Source: Bacteroidales bacterium
GTDB taxonomy: Bacteria; Bacteroidota; Bacteroidia; Bacteroidales; VadinHA17
DNA length: 14,486 nucleotides
Direction of reading: 5' to 3'
Assembly (NCBI GenBank): GCA_025455535.1
Contig: JALOMM010000012.1
Span: forward strand, 1 to 14,486
Below the pieces are notes generated by a model. It was given only the letters and a program-made list of their open reading frames with translations, was not told the DNA's origin and made no database searches. Shown piece after piece: positions 14,470-14,486 of this stretch. Each line of letters opens with the position of its first letter. The first letter of the stretch is position 1. The translations under genes and the position numbers were made by a program.

Positions 14470-14486
14470 TAAGTAGCGACGCGCAA

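Overview
The window looks like chromosomal DNA of a Bacteroidota bacterium, probably of the Bacteroidales/Marinilabiliales type. Three things point there. First, the proteins have phylum-typical forms: a PurM with an FNMGHRME motif, an RF1 with PQT and GPGGQ motifs, a DUF2851 protein, and OmpA-domain proteins of Bacteroidota architecture. Second, several genes are preceded by the Bacteroidota promoter pattern (a -33 TTTG-like box, about 20 bases, then TAnnTTTG). Third, clear Shine-Dalgarno sequences are mostly absent. The genus cannot be fixed from sequence alone.

Layout. Bases 1-333 hold the 3' end of an OmpA-family envelope gene. Bases 360-3586 carry plus-strand housekeeping genes: purM (purine synthesis), a short spacer with a heptamer tandem repeat and a good promoter, then prfA (release factor 1) and pyrF (pyrimidine synthesis), 9 bases apart. 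Bases 3619-10076 are a minus-strand block of four genes for exported proteins. In transcription order these are an OmpA-domain protein with a lectin-like middle region, a protein with an FN3-like domain and MORN-2 repeats, a 1031-residue TPR protein with a repetitive Ser/Gly-rich beta C-terminus, and a 327-residue secreted protein of unknown function. The last three are separated by only 2 and 9 bases, so they are very probably one transcript. A divergent intergenic region (10077-10290) with an inverted repeat, direct repeats and promoter candidates on both strands separates this block from a plus-strand DUF2851 gene (10291-11613). A 258-base gap follows, then the conserved pair rpsO-pnp (ribosomal protein S15 and polynucleotide phosphorylase), with a strong terminator hairpin between them.

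How the genes fit together. The housekeeping genes are ordinary. The unusual part is the minus-strand envelope block. All four products have N-terminal signal sequences; the first would be anchored to peptidoglycan by its OmpA domain, and the others carry protein-interaction repeats (FN3-like, MORN-2, TPR). I infer, without proof, an envelope assembly made of a peptidoglycan-anchored component and exported repeat proteins. It is the best candidate in this window for an undescribed system. I see no CRISPR array, insertion sequence, tRNA or rRNA gene.
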